A DNA stretch of 64,000 nucleotides from Pempheris klunzingeri (Eukaryota > Chordata > Actinopteri > Acropomatiformes > Pempheridae), in assembly GCF_042242105.1 (NCBI RefSeq), contig NC_092032.1:12015915-12079914 (forward strand), read 5' to 3'. Both the position numbers and the translations under genes were made by a program. The notes beneath the pieces are model-generated. The model ran no database searches and was not told the origin of the DNA. It worked only from the letters and a program-made list of their open reading frames with translations. Every line of letters begins with the position of its first letter. The stretch's first letter is position 1. Below, in pieces: positions 24,414-35,439 of this stretch.

Positions 24414-26944
24414 AGAGACACCATGGAAAAGGACAGGAAAAAAAACTTAGACATTATTGTCAGTCAACACTTTTTTTTTTTTCAAATGAAAAATAAAACT
24501 CTGCTTATTACTTCCTGCTGCTTTTTACCTACTCTACCTTGAGGTAGATGTGTAGAGGCTTTCTCTAAAGCATACAAACAATAATAATCAGGAAAGCAGA
24601 CAGATATATTCTGAATAATTTAAGGTTCCTCTGATCAACCATGTCATGTCCATGCATGTCAGTTAACATAGTCATCAATGGGCCTAATGTTGTGTGAGGA
24701 CTTATTGAGTGACGTGCCATGGCCCAGAGTGTGAAATCCTTCAAAACATTGAGGAAGTGCCAACCCTGAGACTTGCCCTAACCTTGCCTTGAGCCATGTG
24801 TTGATGAGTCTTCAGTGTGACTGAAACTTCAAAGGCATTTCAGCTCACTAAGAAGAGGATGCTCCTTCTCTCTCATCTTCACTCAGCTGAATCCGTCTCC
24901 AGAAGGACATTTTGATGGTTTACGGGAAAAAAAAGGAGAGAAAAAAAGAAAAGTTTGCCTGACACTTTCTTGGAACAGCTTTGACCACTATGGATAGGGG
25001 CAAATTAAATGTTGGTAACATTAAAGTCATTAGCCAGTTAGTTTGATCCCTAAATGCTAGAAACAACACGACAAGCCATTGAAATGAAATAGCAGAACGG
25101 AGTAGGCTTGCACTGCATTTATTTTTCCTGTTTAATTCTAATTATTTAAAAGCTACAGCAGTTATCATACTGCCCTTTTCATCATTTCAGTGAACAAGTT
25201 AAAATCAACATCACATCAGAGGTCTCTAATTGAATCAGTGTTTTGCATATTTGAGAATTTGTACATCTCAGCACCATCACACACAACTAGTAATTGTATG
25301 GCCATTGTGAGGTGAATAAATAGCGAGTTCCCTGCTTAGTTTGTCTGTTGTGTTCGCAGACAAATGGAGGCAGGAAGAGTGTGGTCTTTTCAAAGGCCGC
25401 CTGCAAAAACCTGATGGATGCACAAATTAACACACAGAGGAGAGAAGTTGCAATCCAAAGGCTCCGTTGTTATAATTACAGCTCTTTCTTCCTTCTTGAC
25501 AAACATAAAGGGGGATTTTATCTCACTCCCTGCTCACATCCTCTTTCTCCTTCTCTCCTCCACCTCTCACTGCACCGCTTGGTGAGCTGGCATTAATTAC
25601 TCCAGAAAGCTGTGGAAGCACAACAAGTGCTTCTCATCCCAGAATAATTGTGTCTGCAGGAGTTGGAGGGCTTGAGAGGAAAGAGGGCTTTGCTGCTTAC
25701 AGGGAGGGCTTTGTGGTGCCGCTTGAGAGCGAAGGATGCTTGAAAGAACACGCTGTGATGGCGCGCTCTGGTGGACAGTCAGTGAAAGAAAAGTTATTTA
25801 TTTCAAGGGGAAATTAATGTGTAGAGACAAAAGGGGAAACTTAAGCAAAAATGTCATTGAATGGCTAAACTTAATACTGTCACTTTATTTATTTTCTTGA
25901 ATGAAGAAAATGCACAATACATCCTCACTTGTGTACATGTACATAATCAGGAAATCATCGAAAACTGAAGACTTCCTTATCTGACCAAACGAAAAACAAA
26001 CATTGTAGCACATTTTGTTTGGACATCTTATGTCATACTGTAAGAGTCTCATGTGTCTGGGGTTTTAGTATCACCTAATCTAAGTTTCAGTGGTCTTTCC
26101 ACCTTGTCCTTAATTCTGAAAAAAATGCTGAACACCTGTTTCTTTTATCAGTAATGGGTCATCTTCTTCCTATTTGCTCTCCCTCGCAGCACCAGACAGG
26201 AAATTCCAACTTTTCTGTCATCACATTATATGTCAAGATGATGAGACACTGATTTCTGTGTGTAAAAAAAAAAACTGCACTGTATGTTTTGGAGCATTTT
26301 CACATCCCATAAAATCAAAATCTTTCCTTATAGGTAGTCGAATCCTCAAAAAGGTATAAATCTTTGTTAAGTAGCATGTTGGACCAACTTTGTCCCTGAT
26401 AACAGCTGCAGAATCGTGTTAAAAAAGCTCAAAGAGTATTTGCAGACATAGTCTGCATGTTAGTGGTTCTGTTGCATTACTGTCAATTAAAAGGCATGTC
26501 AATCAATGTGAATGTAATGGCAGGTAAAATTTAATGGGAGTGGCTACCATGGCCACGGTTGATGAGATTGAGATGCTGCATCTGAGCTCATCCCAGAGAC
26601 GTAACATGGAATTGAAATCAGGTTTGTAACGGTCGGGTAATTAATGACACTTCAGTTTGAATTTTTCTCAAACTTTGTCCAAACAATCCTTGCACCCTCG
26701 TGTTTGTGGGATTCATCAGAGACAGAGGAGCTCATTCCATCATCGACTGGCTGGTGCTCGCACCTCTTAACTCCCTTCAAATGTTTACCATGGACAGGAA
26801 AAGTGTGCAACGGAACATTACAAGTAAAGTGTGAAATATAATCAGCTAAATGTATGTAGAGTATAATCAGTAAATAAGTCCTCATTATTCAGAATGGCCC
26901 CTGTGACTTATCATATATGAAATTATTGGATTGTTAATGCATTA

Positions 26945-27125
26945 ATGTGTGAGCAGCATTTTGCTGTTGTAGCTTGTGTAGGTGAGGCCCCTCCAGAGGG
27001 TAATAAGATCAGTCTGAGGTGTCCTGAGAGTTTGTTTCCATATTTGTTCTTTTTTTACTTGTGTCTAATCTTGGTTTTTTTTTTGTTAGATACTGGATAC
27101 TTTGAACAAAAAGGCTGGAAACAAC
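26945..27125. mobile_element. Degenerate interspersed repeat, second copy
   Basis: The segments GAGGCCCCTCCAGAGGGTAA and GAACAAAAAGGCTGGAAAC resemble the two ends of the repeat at 8,590-8,800 in the same order. It is strongly decayed and has no coding sequence. Confidence 0.4.
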
Positions 27126-27162
27126 TGGTTTAGTCTATAACAGTGTGTTTGTTTTAGAAGAT

Positions 27163-27182
27163 TATCTATCTATCTATCTATA
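27163..27182. repeat. (TATC)n microsatellite
   Basis: Five tetranucleotide TATC/TCTA units. Confidence 0.9.
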
Positions 27183-27244
27183 TTTTCATATGAAAGTCTA
27201 ACCTGGAAAGTAACTGTGTCTATCAAATAAATATTGAGTTTAAA

Positions 27245-27350
27245 AAGTAGTGGAGTAGAGGTAAAATAGAAGTACCTCAGAATTGTGCTTTAGTGCAGTA
27301 CTTGAGTAAATATACTCAGTTTCCTTATTTAGTTACTTTCCACCACTGCC
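27245..27350 (-). repeat. AAGTAC-family repeat fragment, inverted
   Basis: AGTAGTGGAGTAGAGGTAAA, TAGAAGTACCTCAGAATT and GCAGTACTTGAGTAAATATA, then GTTACTTTCCACCACTGC, are the reverse complement of the boxes in the 35.8-36.8 kb copies. Confidence 0.6.
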
Positions 27351-27884
27351 TACATGGCCATGTCCTTGTCATACTCCATGTAAATTGGTTGTTAAACCCT
27401 GCAATTGTACTGTGGTATTAACTAACCCACTTCAGTCTGGCATGGCTGCCTCCCACATAGCAAACATGTTGATGCGGTGTCAACTTCAAGTCTATTTATT
27501 GTACACCTTTGATATTTTAAGTGTATGGTCAAACCCACCCTCTGGCACCACCGCACTTTTCAACCTTTGTCAGTAATACACTGAAAGGCGAAGCAGATGA
27601 GGAAATGGGAGCTGCTGCTACAGGATATACTCTCGTTTATTTGGAGGTGCATATACAAATAGAAAAGGGAGGATCTGCTTGTGCTGCAGTTTATATTGAG
27701 GGAGTGTGTGGGGGACACTGTGCTTTGAAGATAAGTAAAAACACAAAAGCGAAGTTTGCGCTAAACATGAGAAATTTTTATTTTGCTAGTGAGTTACCTA
27801 GAGGAGAAAACTGTCACATCCTTGCAGTTGATGTCTTTTCGTTTTGGGGGAACCCCGGTCAAGCCGAGCAGGAGGGCCGATAAT

Positions 27885-27917
<33 letters not shown>

Positions 27918-28793
27918 CTCCCAAAACAGCTAAGAGTTGTTGAGGACAGACAGTCTGATTGAGCCTGAGGTACAGTAGAGTACATCAACATCAGAGCAAA
28001 GACAATCACCCACAGGGCCCAAGGAGGCCACCGCTAGTTCTACCACAGCAGCAGCTTTCTCCTCAGACAAATGCACTTCAGAATGACAGAATCACAAGAG
28101 AGAAAAAACCAAAGATGTGCACTGGCTGGTGATTGCCAGCCTGCTGCATAATTGTAATCTTTTGGTACACAGAAACAGATGCAGAAAGAAGGGAACAGGT
28201 AGAGGGAGGATACATCCTATGATTGGCATGATTGTGGCTGTTTCCCAATTATTTCATCCCACCTGTCAATCATCCAAACTTCTGCCGACGGAGGATCAGA
28301 CGGCTGAATACAGATTCAAGTAAAAGATTAATTCATACATATCATCTTTAATTCTCTCCAGAGCTGATGAAGCTCACAAACATCCCAAACATTTGAGGCA
28401 TTAAAAAAAAACAAAAACAAATTACAAATAAGCCTGGTGAAATCTTCTGACTACTTTGGTTAGTCAGTTAGTTGCTCACAAACAAAATCAAAGAAGAACA
28501 CAGAGTTAGAGAGTTAAGGGTATTGGTAGAGGCTGTTTAGAAGGGCTGAAAGTGCTTTAACGACAGTTTTCAAAGTGGGTTACGTTCTTTTTCTCGTGAG
28601 ACAGGAACACGGGGTTTGATGCACCAGTCAACGGATACAGATGAGTCCATCTATTGTCATGTTCAAGTGTTCAGATACATTGTCATCTTCAGCGGAAAGA
28701 TTGCGAGAGCCTTTCCTCCTTGTGGTTAGGCAAATTTTATTTAAGGTCCTACGTCATTAGTGTTGCAGTTCTAGCAGAGAGCTTGCTTGAAGG
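27351..28793 (-). other. ythdf3: Probable ythdf3 3' untranslated region
   Basis: This is the stretch beyond the ythdf3 stop codon (28,794-28,796) on the minus strand. No other coding sequence was found. Minus-strand AATAAA poly(A) signals (TTTATT on plus) occur at 27,777-27,782 and 27,636-27,641, and another lies close to the stop near 28,736. Ythdf mRNAs usually have long 3' ends, so one of the distal signals is more likely. Which signal is used cannot be decided from sequence. The G31 run lies inside this stretch. Confidence 0.45.
27885..27915. repeat. G31 homopolymer
   Basis: Thirty-one consecutive G on the plus strand. If the ythdf3 transcript extends this far it would carry C31. Length may be inaccurate because homopolymers this long are error-prone in sequencing and assembly. 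Confidence 0.9.
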
Positions 28794-31700
28794 TTACTGT
28801 TTATTTCTATTGCGCTCCTGGCAAGAGAAGAAAACAGAAAGAGACAATCAGTGGACGGCATGAGAACAAGAACAACAAGGGACACATACAAACAGAAAAA
28901 GTGCAACGGCAGAGTTGCTCCCCCGGCCTTCATTCATGGGATAAATGTCAAATGTGGAAGGAAAATTCAAGTTAACTGCTGTGTCAGAGTATCGAATTAA
29001 TGCCCTTATTGTGTTAATCTGCATTCATACCACTCAGTACATCTCGTTCAATACTTGCATTTATTGAATGTTTCTATTTTGAGTATGTTCATATCTCTTC
29101 TTTGAATTATAAATGGAGAATTTTCTGTGTAGGAACTATTTTAAATCAATTACAAATTAAAAGACTATTATTGATTTGGCTGCATCTGTCATTTGGGGTT
29201 TGATGTTGCAGCCTGTTACAAGTAGTTTCTATAACACTGCTTGATTTAGAGATTCAGTCTTTCAGTTTTAACATTTTTATTAATCTGTGAAAGAAGTGGC
29301 TGTCTCACAGGGGACCAAAGAGAATAAAAAGTGCTGCTGAAAGTAAACTGAAAGTAAGTTAGTGAGTTTTTCTATCAATTCTGACTATTTGTGTTTTTCA
29401 TGTCATGTGCTGCTCCATTTTGTAATAATGATACTAATAATGATAATGTACAGTTCGACTTCCTATTCTCCATGGAACGCGTGGTTTCCAAAACTGGTTC
29501 CAGTGACAAACATTTGAAGCTAAAATCACAGAAAACCAACAACATGTTTTTGTATATTATCTTAAACGTTATATTCAAATACAATTACAGTATAACTCAA
29601 CCTAACTGAAGACATCACAAAAGAAATAATGCAAGGATAAAAAGGGCTCCTCAGATTAAAACAACGCCCAAGATCAGTACCACATATCTTATTTTTAGGT
29701 GAGTCTGTAGTCACAACTAATCATCATTAATATACAGGCACACAGAGCTCTCTCTGTTCAGTGTTAAAATGAGTGATGCACAGAGAAAGAGAGTATTCTC
29801 AGTAAGATTAGTTTACTAGGCCTCAGGTATGTACTAACCAAACTGTTTGCCTGTGCTTACACTTGAGGCATGAGAGTGCAGCCACTCCACTCCGCTTGTA
29901 GTAATGTCGGTCTTCCGGATAAACAGAAGAGCGGCACAACGCATACTCAACAAAACATGAGCAATCACAACAGACCTCAAGTATCAAATATTCAAGGGTG
30001 TGTCATGGATTGCAGCAACAGAGGAGTGCTGTCAGTGGAGTCAGTTTCTTATTAAAGATGCGATAGTGCAGGTAAAATCCTAGAAAGGAAATATGCAGGG
30101 CAAAATAACCCAAGGAGTCAGACTCTTTGTGCTATTTTTTTTTAGATGGAACAGTGTCCTCTTTGAGGGGTGGGTGTCAATGTCATTGGTCTGGGAAAAA
30201 CCCAGTGAGACCCAGGTCCCCGGTGTAACTCTATCCCCAGATGGACTGCTCAGACTGGGCTGTGGTTTTTAGGGACAGAAACTTTCACAAAATTGACTCT
30301 ATACAAGACCTTACACCTCAGAATGTCTGGTGGCCATATCATTACCAATTATTTGATTTAAAATAATTGAAAAAAAGTTAGCTAAAGTGTTTAGAATGAC
30401 CTATTTTCCAATAAGATTACCATCTTAGGTATATTAGTTCAGATTTTCAGGTAATAAAACTCCTCCTGGCTAAATATTTACTGGTGTGACACAACTGTAC
30501 CCAGTACAACAAATTGGTATTCACCCTAGCACACCATGAGCTTCCTTATTACAGCATATCCAGAGGAAGGAAGGAGCTAATCTCTAAGTATTAATTGCTA
30601 AATTAGTTATGCTAATAAAATCCTGCGACAACATTTAGATCGAAAGTTATCTTTAAAGACGCTCTGAGAAGGCGTTTAGTGCAGGTAGCTGAGCTGGTTT
30701 GACACCTCTCAAAGTTCGGGAAGGACAGGCCAAACAATAGAGAACAATTAACCTTGTCAGGCGAAGGAGGGTGAGGCCTCAGCTGGACCGATCCTGTCAT
30801 GTAGGAGGTCAGGGCTACAAAAGCAGCACAGCGCAACACCTGCACAACGCAGGGTGAAACAGGCTTTCTACTGACAGGTTGTTTTCAGAAGCCTGAAAAC
30901 ATTGACTTGAAATATTTATGAGAAAGTAACCCAGCGCATATTAACAAGGTCAGCAGAGAGGAGTCAATACAGCATCAATGGAGCAACAGCAGTGGGGGAG
31001 TGGGAGAAAAGGAGGAAGCCGGTCATGGGGGTTTTCTGAATGCAATTAGATTAACATACTGGTGAATCTAAGTATGGATGCAGCAGAATGAAATCAATGA
31101 TAACATGTTATTCACTCACTGGTGTTTTTCCACAACAGTGGCATCCCACAGAGTTTTTACTACTTAGCCTAACATTTGTGGTACACCACTGTTATTACCA
31201 CTGCAACATATTTTAGTTTTCCCTCTTCCCGAACTGTACACAAATGAATGTAATCATGCATTTTTATCATGCATTTGGCTGGGAAATATTTTTCCCTGCC
31301 CAAATCATCTCTTTAGAACATCTGAGGCAAACTGTACCAACTCTGAGGCACGTTGCAGCCAGTTTGCAGGCCCAGGGCTTATGTTGTTAAAGACTAATAA
31401 AGCATGAGGAGCCTGTGGAGAGCAGAGAGGCTTGACGTTCAAAGGGAGATCAGAGCCTACATCTGCCTTTGTCTGAAAGAAGGAATGCCAGGAATGTGGG
31501 CTATTTCAGGAAACCTCTGTGCATCTAACTGCACTTGGGCAAATGATCGCAATCTCGACAGCACAAGATGGCTGATGAGGAGTCAGGGTTTCCTGAACCT
31601 GCTTATGAGTAATGGTGGCATGTCAGTCTGCTGACAGGCCTCTGGGAACTTCCATTTACGCCAGAGTGTTCATTCAGCCACAGGATGTTACAGCCTCTGT

Positions 31701-34700
31701 CTAAGAGCAGGTGGAACAAGATCAGCTGATTACAGTCTGGCTACAGCCTGTAGCAGTGACTCAGTGAAAGTTAGCCTCCCTTTGAATTACAGGGTAACTA
31801 AACTGAACTGTCTCATGCATACAAACAAGCTATTTACAGGGACAGGGCTCTGTATATGTGTGCTTATCTCACCTTCCTCAGAGCCTCCTCCTCTTCCTGA
31901 CGTTTCTCATAATGTGCAAAGTCATCAAAGATTGAGGTGGTATGCTTGTAAGTGGCGATAATTTTAAGCACTTGTTTGGCCTTCTCCAGAGGCACTTCCT
32001 GAGTGTCCCTGGAGTTGGTCACTGGCTTGTTGTCATTGTTCTCCAGCCGGATGTGTCGCAGCTGGTTGTTGGGCACGTCTTTGATGAAAACCCACTTCAC
32101 CTCAAACTTGCCCTTCCACTTGTCCTGAGACCAGACGCCTGCGTAGGCATTGTAGTCCACCGGTGAGCGCATCTCAGCCACGCCGCAGAAGTGCCCACTG
32201 CCGTTGACACTGAACAACAGGTACAGGGGCCCCTTGTTACCCAGTGAGCGGTAGGCACCATCCAGACGCTTGTTGCCATGTTCTGTACTGCACCAGATAG
32301 AGTACTTGATTGAGCGGTGGATATCATCTTCTGAGTAGCTCTTGATAATGAAAACACGTCCGTTTTTCAAGTTCCAGTCAAAGTCTTTGGGGTTGTAGTT
32401 GTTGAGGGCGCGGAGTTTCTCCAGCACGGGGTGCACTTCTCCAGAGCAAGGGGAGGCACTCAGTGGGACTCCCCCACACAGACCGAAGCCCTCACCCCGG
32501 TTCCTGGGAGCCACCCAACGGTTGGGGGGTGGACCAGGCTGTTGCGGTTGTTGCTGATGAAGGGGCTGTGGGGGGCCAGGTTGAGAGGAGAGGTGCAGGT
32601 GCGGAGGGCCAGGGGGCAAAGAATGGGGGTGCTGGGGGGACTGGAGAGACTGGAGCTGGAAGGGCTGGTGTTGGTGTTGGTGTTGATGTTGGTGTTGGTG
32701 TTGATGTTGATGTTGATGTTGGTGTTGATGTTGGTGTTGATGTTGATGTTGGGGCTGGTGTTGAGGCTGAGGGGGCAATGGGTTCTGCAGTAAGGGCTGG
32801 TGCTGAGCCATCAGGGGCTGCTGTACCAGAGGCTGCGGGGGCATCATAGTCTGAGCTAATGGGGGCTTGTTCAGAGAGCCCTTGTCATCCCAAGTACCAA
32901 TGTTCATATTGTGCTTTATGGGGGGTGGGGGAATGGTGGCACCTCCCCCCATCCCCATGTTGGCTTTGGGTTTGACCTTGGGCTGTGGCTTGGCTGGCTT
33001 CTTGGCAATGGCTGCCCAGGAGGCAGGTTTAGGTGCGGATGAGCTGACAGACGGTGGGAGGCTATTAGCTGCCATACTGCTCATACCTACTGTGCCTCCT
33101 AGAGGGGAGCCCACGGTTTTGGTGACAGCTGCCACCATGTCCGTACCCAGTTTTAACCCCGTCATACCCTGCTCAATGCTGTTCAGCACTGGGACTTTAC
33201 TAAGCTGGGTGTCACTTCCAAATCCCGCCTGTCCGTCCGTGATGGCCCGACCCAGCGAGCTGGGGGCGTACCCATAGCTGTTACTGTAGACTGAGCTCTG
33301 TGTGGACTGACCCTGAGAGACACTGGTACCCCAGGTGGAAAAGTCTGCATTGCCAGGGAAGAAGTTGAAGCCATGCTGGCCCAGGAATGGAGGGGTGTTC
33401 CCCAGGGCACCTGGCTGGCTGAACACACCATCAGGGATGAAGTGTGGCTCGCCATTGCTCATCTGTCCATAGGTAGTTAGGTAGGGCATTGGAGGGTCTC
33501 CTGCTGTGGACCAGGCAGCCTCTCCCAGGGAGTAGGGGAAACCAATGGATGGAGCATAGTAGCTGGGCATGTAGGGGTCAGACATTGGTGGATAGCTGTT
33601 ACTCTGCGAGGCACAGGGAGACAGTCAGTTAATGTACTGTACACAATGACAGGTGGTACAATTTTTAAAAAAAAATCAGAAAACATTTCATATGATGACA
33701 TTATATTAAGAACAGTAAAGAATGATTATACAGTGGGAACATTTGTCAAGAAAATCACAAATTGGGGTGAATGTATTCATGAATTTTTGTGGCTAACACC
33801 TAAAATATGCAATTAATTTGTCTCTAAGCTGCATCTATGAACTAAATACTGTCCACAAGTCCTAGCTGACACATCGGCAGTCCAGGTAAGTCATGTTAAA
33901 GTTACCTGATTTGTCTGGCCGCTTAGGTAAGGCTCAAAATCATCATCGTTCACACCATCCTTTTGATGCATTGATCCGTTTTGCACTAAGGATGGAAAAG
34001 AGAGGACGTTAAATAATCATATTTGAGGTGTAATTCCCAGAAATTCCCGACTGAAACCGTCAACTGATTATAATTTACTCATAGGTGAGTAGTGTTCAAG
34101 TCTAAAACATGACAAGATCTCAGCGTGATGCAACTTTATCAAAACAAATGCAGACTTGAGGACGATGAGGACACAAACAAGCTGCAGTTTCAGCTACCCT
34201 GTTAGCATGTTAGCTAATTCAAATGAAAGCAGCCTGCACTGCCCCGCTGAAACACATCTGAGCTCAACAAGGGCTTGCGCACCATTTCACCAGCCTTACC
34301 TTTATTCCCTTGTCCTTTGGGTCTCTGAAATAAAGACAGCACAGGAAAGAGAGGTGAGACATGTCTGATCACGACAGGAAACAAACACACGCATAAAAAA
34401 ATATATAAATATATATATAAATGTATGCACTGGGAGAGAGCAGGCTGTATCCCACACGGATAAATATACCAGTCGATGGCAGTAACCTCAAGCTAAAGCC
34501 ATCAGCCCGGATGTTCACATTTACAGGTTGCTTCGTGTTATTGACCGGATGTCAAACGCTGTGACATCCAGTAAACGGTGCCGCATACCGGCTACAGCTA
34601 GAGTTGGTTGGCAGTACAGTCGGCCTACATTACGGCTAATAGCTATCACATATCAAAGACTTTTTAGCCTGTTTGATCTGGCGAGCCCAACCACATCAAA

Positions 34701-34799
34701 CTGTTGTCGGCAAAGTTTCATCTCGCCGCACGGCTAATGTCCCTGTAGCCGCTCTCGGCTGTCACATACACGAACCTGATCGACTGTGGTCGCAGACAT
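28794..34799 (-). CDS. ythdf3: YTH N6-methyladenosine RNA-binding protein F3
   Basis: Cytoplasmic reader of m6A in mRNA that promotes decay or translation of marked transcripts. Five coding exons on the minus strand: 34,799-34,776 (starts MSATTVDQ), a 25-nt microexon 34,324-34,300 (RPKGQGNK), 33,985-33,906 ([10 protein letters not shown]...[11 protein letters not shown]), 33,603-31,873 (577 codons) and a terminal exon 28,817-28,794 coding only ERNRNKQ. All introns are GT-AG and phases agree, giving 627 residues. Residues 1-430 form the disordered P/Q-rich region, with a 14-unit His-Gln tract coded at 32,665-32,748. The YTH domain follows, with m6A-cage tryptophans at about W480, W534 and W539 in [11 protein letters not shown] and [12 protein letters not shown]. 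The paralogue is F3 rather than F1 or F2 because [38 protein letters not shown] before HPVLEKL, and the ERNRNKQ end match F3. It is head to head with abhd10. Confidence 0.96.
28818..31872 (-). other. ythdf3: ythdf3 intron 4
   Basis: A 3,055-bp intron separating the large YTH exon from the final eight-codon exon. Donor AAG|GTGAGA (minus strand, at 31,873/31,872), acceptor TTGCCAG|GAG (28,818-28,824). Without splicing, the frame would run two codons further to a TAA at 31,864-31,866. No embedded gene or clear repeat was recognised inside it. Confidence 0.85.
32665..32748 (-). repeat. ythdf3: Hexanucleotide repeat coding (His-Gln)14 in ythdf3
   Basis: Fourteen consecutive CAY-CAR units on the minus strand, seen on plus as TTGGTG and TTGATG units, in frame with ythdf3. 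They code for HQ fourteen times, followed by further P/Q/H-rich sequence on both sides. The third base of the His codon varies between C and T, so the tract is not a pure recent slippage array. It lies in the disordered region before the YTH domain. Confidence 0.95.
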
Positions 34800-34886
34800 C
34801 CTCCAGGAACCGAAACTGATCGCTGTTTGTGAGACTGTCCACGGCTTCCCCCTGCCTCGCTCTCTCTCTCTTTCTCTCTCTCTCTA

Positions 34887-34918
<32 letters not shown>

Positions 34919-35220
34919 TGTGAGCACTTCGGCGCTTTCCTGGCTCGTCTCTCGGGCTGTCCAATCACTCCGTAACGGCTACAAGGCGGCGTTTTTTTTC
35001 CCCTCCCGTGTTCAGACCTGACGACGATCTGCTTCTTTTGGCTCCGACAAACGGCGACTTTACGTCTGCGGGGAGGGCGTCAGTGTGTGTGTCCGATCCT
35101 GCCACGGACGGCGTTTGAACGGCGGATCTTAAAGTGGCTGGTGTCTCACTGAGTATCTCTTACCATATTCCACAATGGCGGACAGGCTCTTTACTCCCGC
35201 TTCCGTTCCGTGCTGCTGCT
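34800..35220 (-). promoter_or_regulatory. ythdf3: ythdf3 5' UTR and CpG-rich promoter
   Basis: This GC- and CpG-rich stretch lies immediately upstream of the ythdf3 start codon. It contains a CT tract (34,861-34,885) and a TG tract (34,887-34,922) that would be GA/CA-rich in the transcript or proximal promoter. ACAATGGCGGAC near 35,171-35,182 resembles a YY1 site (AANATGGCGGC). No TATA box was seen, as is usual for a broadly expressed CpG-island gene. The transcription start is not determined. Confidence 0.5.
34861..34922. repeat. (CT)n-(TG)n compound microsatellite
   Basis: CT units with one CTTT interruption, then TG units, just upstream of the ythdf3 start codon. Confidence 0.93.
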
Positions 35221-35439
35221 CCGTGACCTTCCGCCTGTGACGCTCTGAGTCATGTTACAGGCTGACACTTCACATGACTGTCCCCTGCTACTCTCGTTAT
35301 ATTCTCCGGTCTCATTACTGACCTGCTATTATCTGGTATCTGCATAACAGCCTCCTCTGCACAGGGGAGCCAGTGTAATGGATGGATGCCTGGATTTTCA
35401 TGTGAATAAAATAAAAATAATACAAAATGCATGGTGGAA

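Larger units (their letters stand above)
21791..26944. other. Gene desert, right part
   Basis: No supported exons. Within it are a purine-rich tract (22,359-22,436), a CA microsatellite (22,632-22,654), a 13-bp-stem hairpin (23,145-23,174) and an X-box-like site (24,400-24,413). The rest is unremarkable AT-rich sequence. Confidence 0.5.

Noticed and set aside
31864-31872. Ythdf3 C terminus ending in ...RKVR
   Set aside because: The last codons read into a GTGAGA splice donor. The family end ERNRNKQ is found at 28,817-28,794 with an AG acceptor in the right phase.
32463-32849. Plus-strand Gly/Val-rich open frame opposite ythdf3
   Set aside because: It is the complement of the CAY-CAR repeat and Pro/Gln codons, a composition shadow with no family resemblance.
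35174-35240. ATGGCGGACAGG as a possible plus-strand gene start
   Set aside because: The frame closes after about 21 codons and lies in the ythdf3 promoter. It is better read as a YY1-like site.
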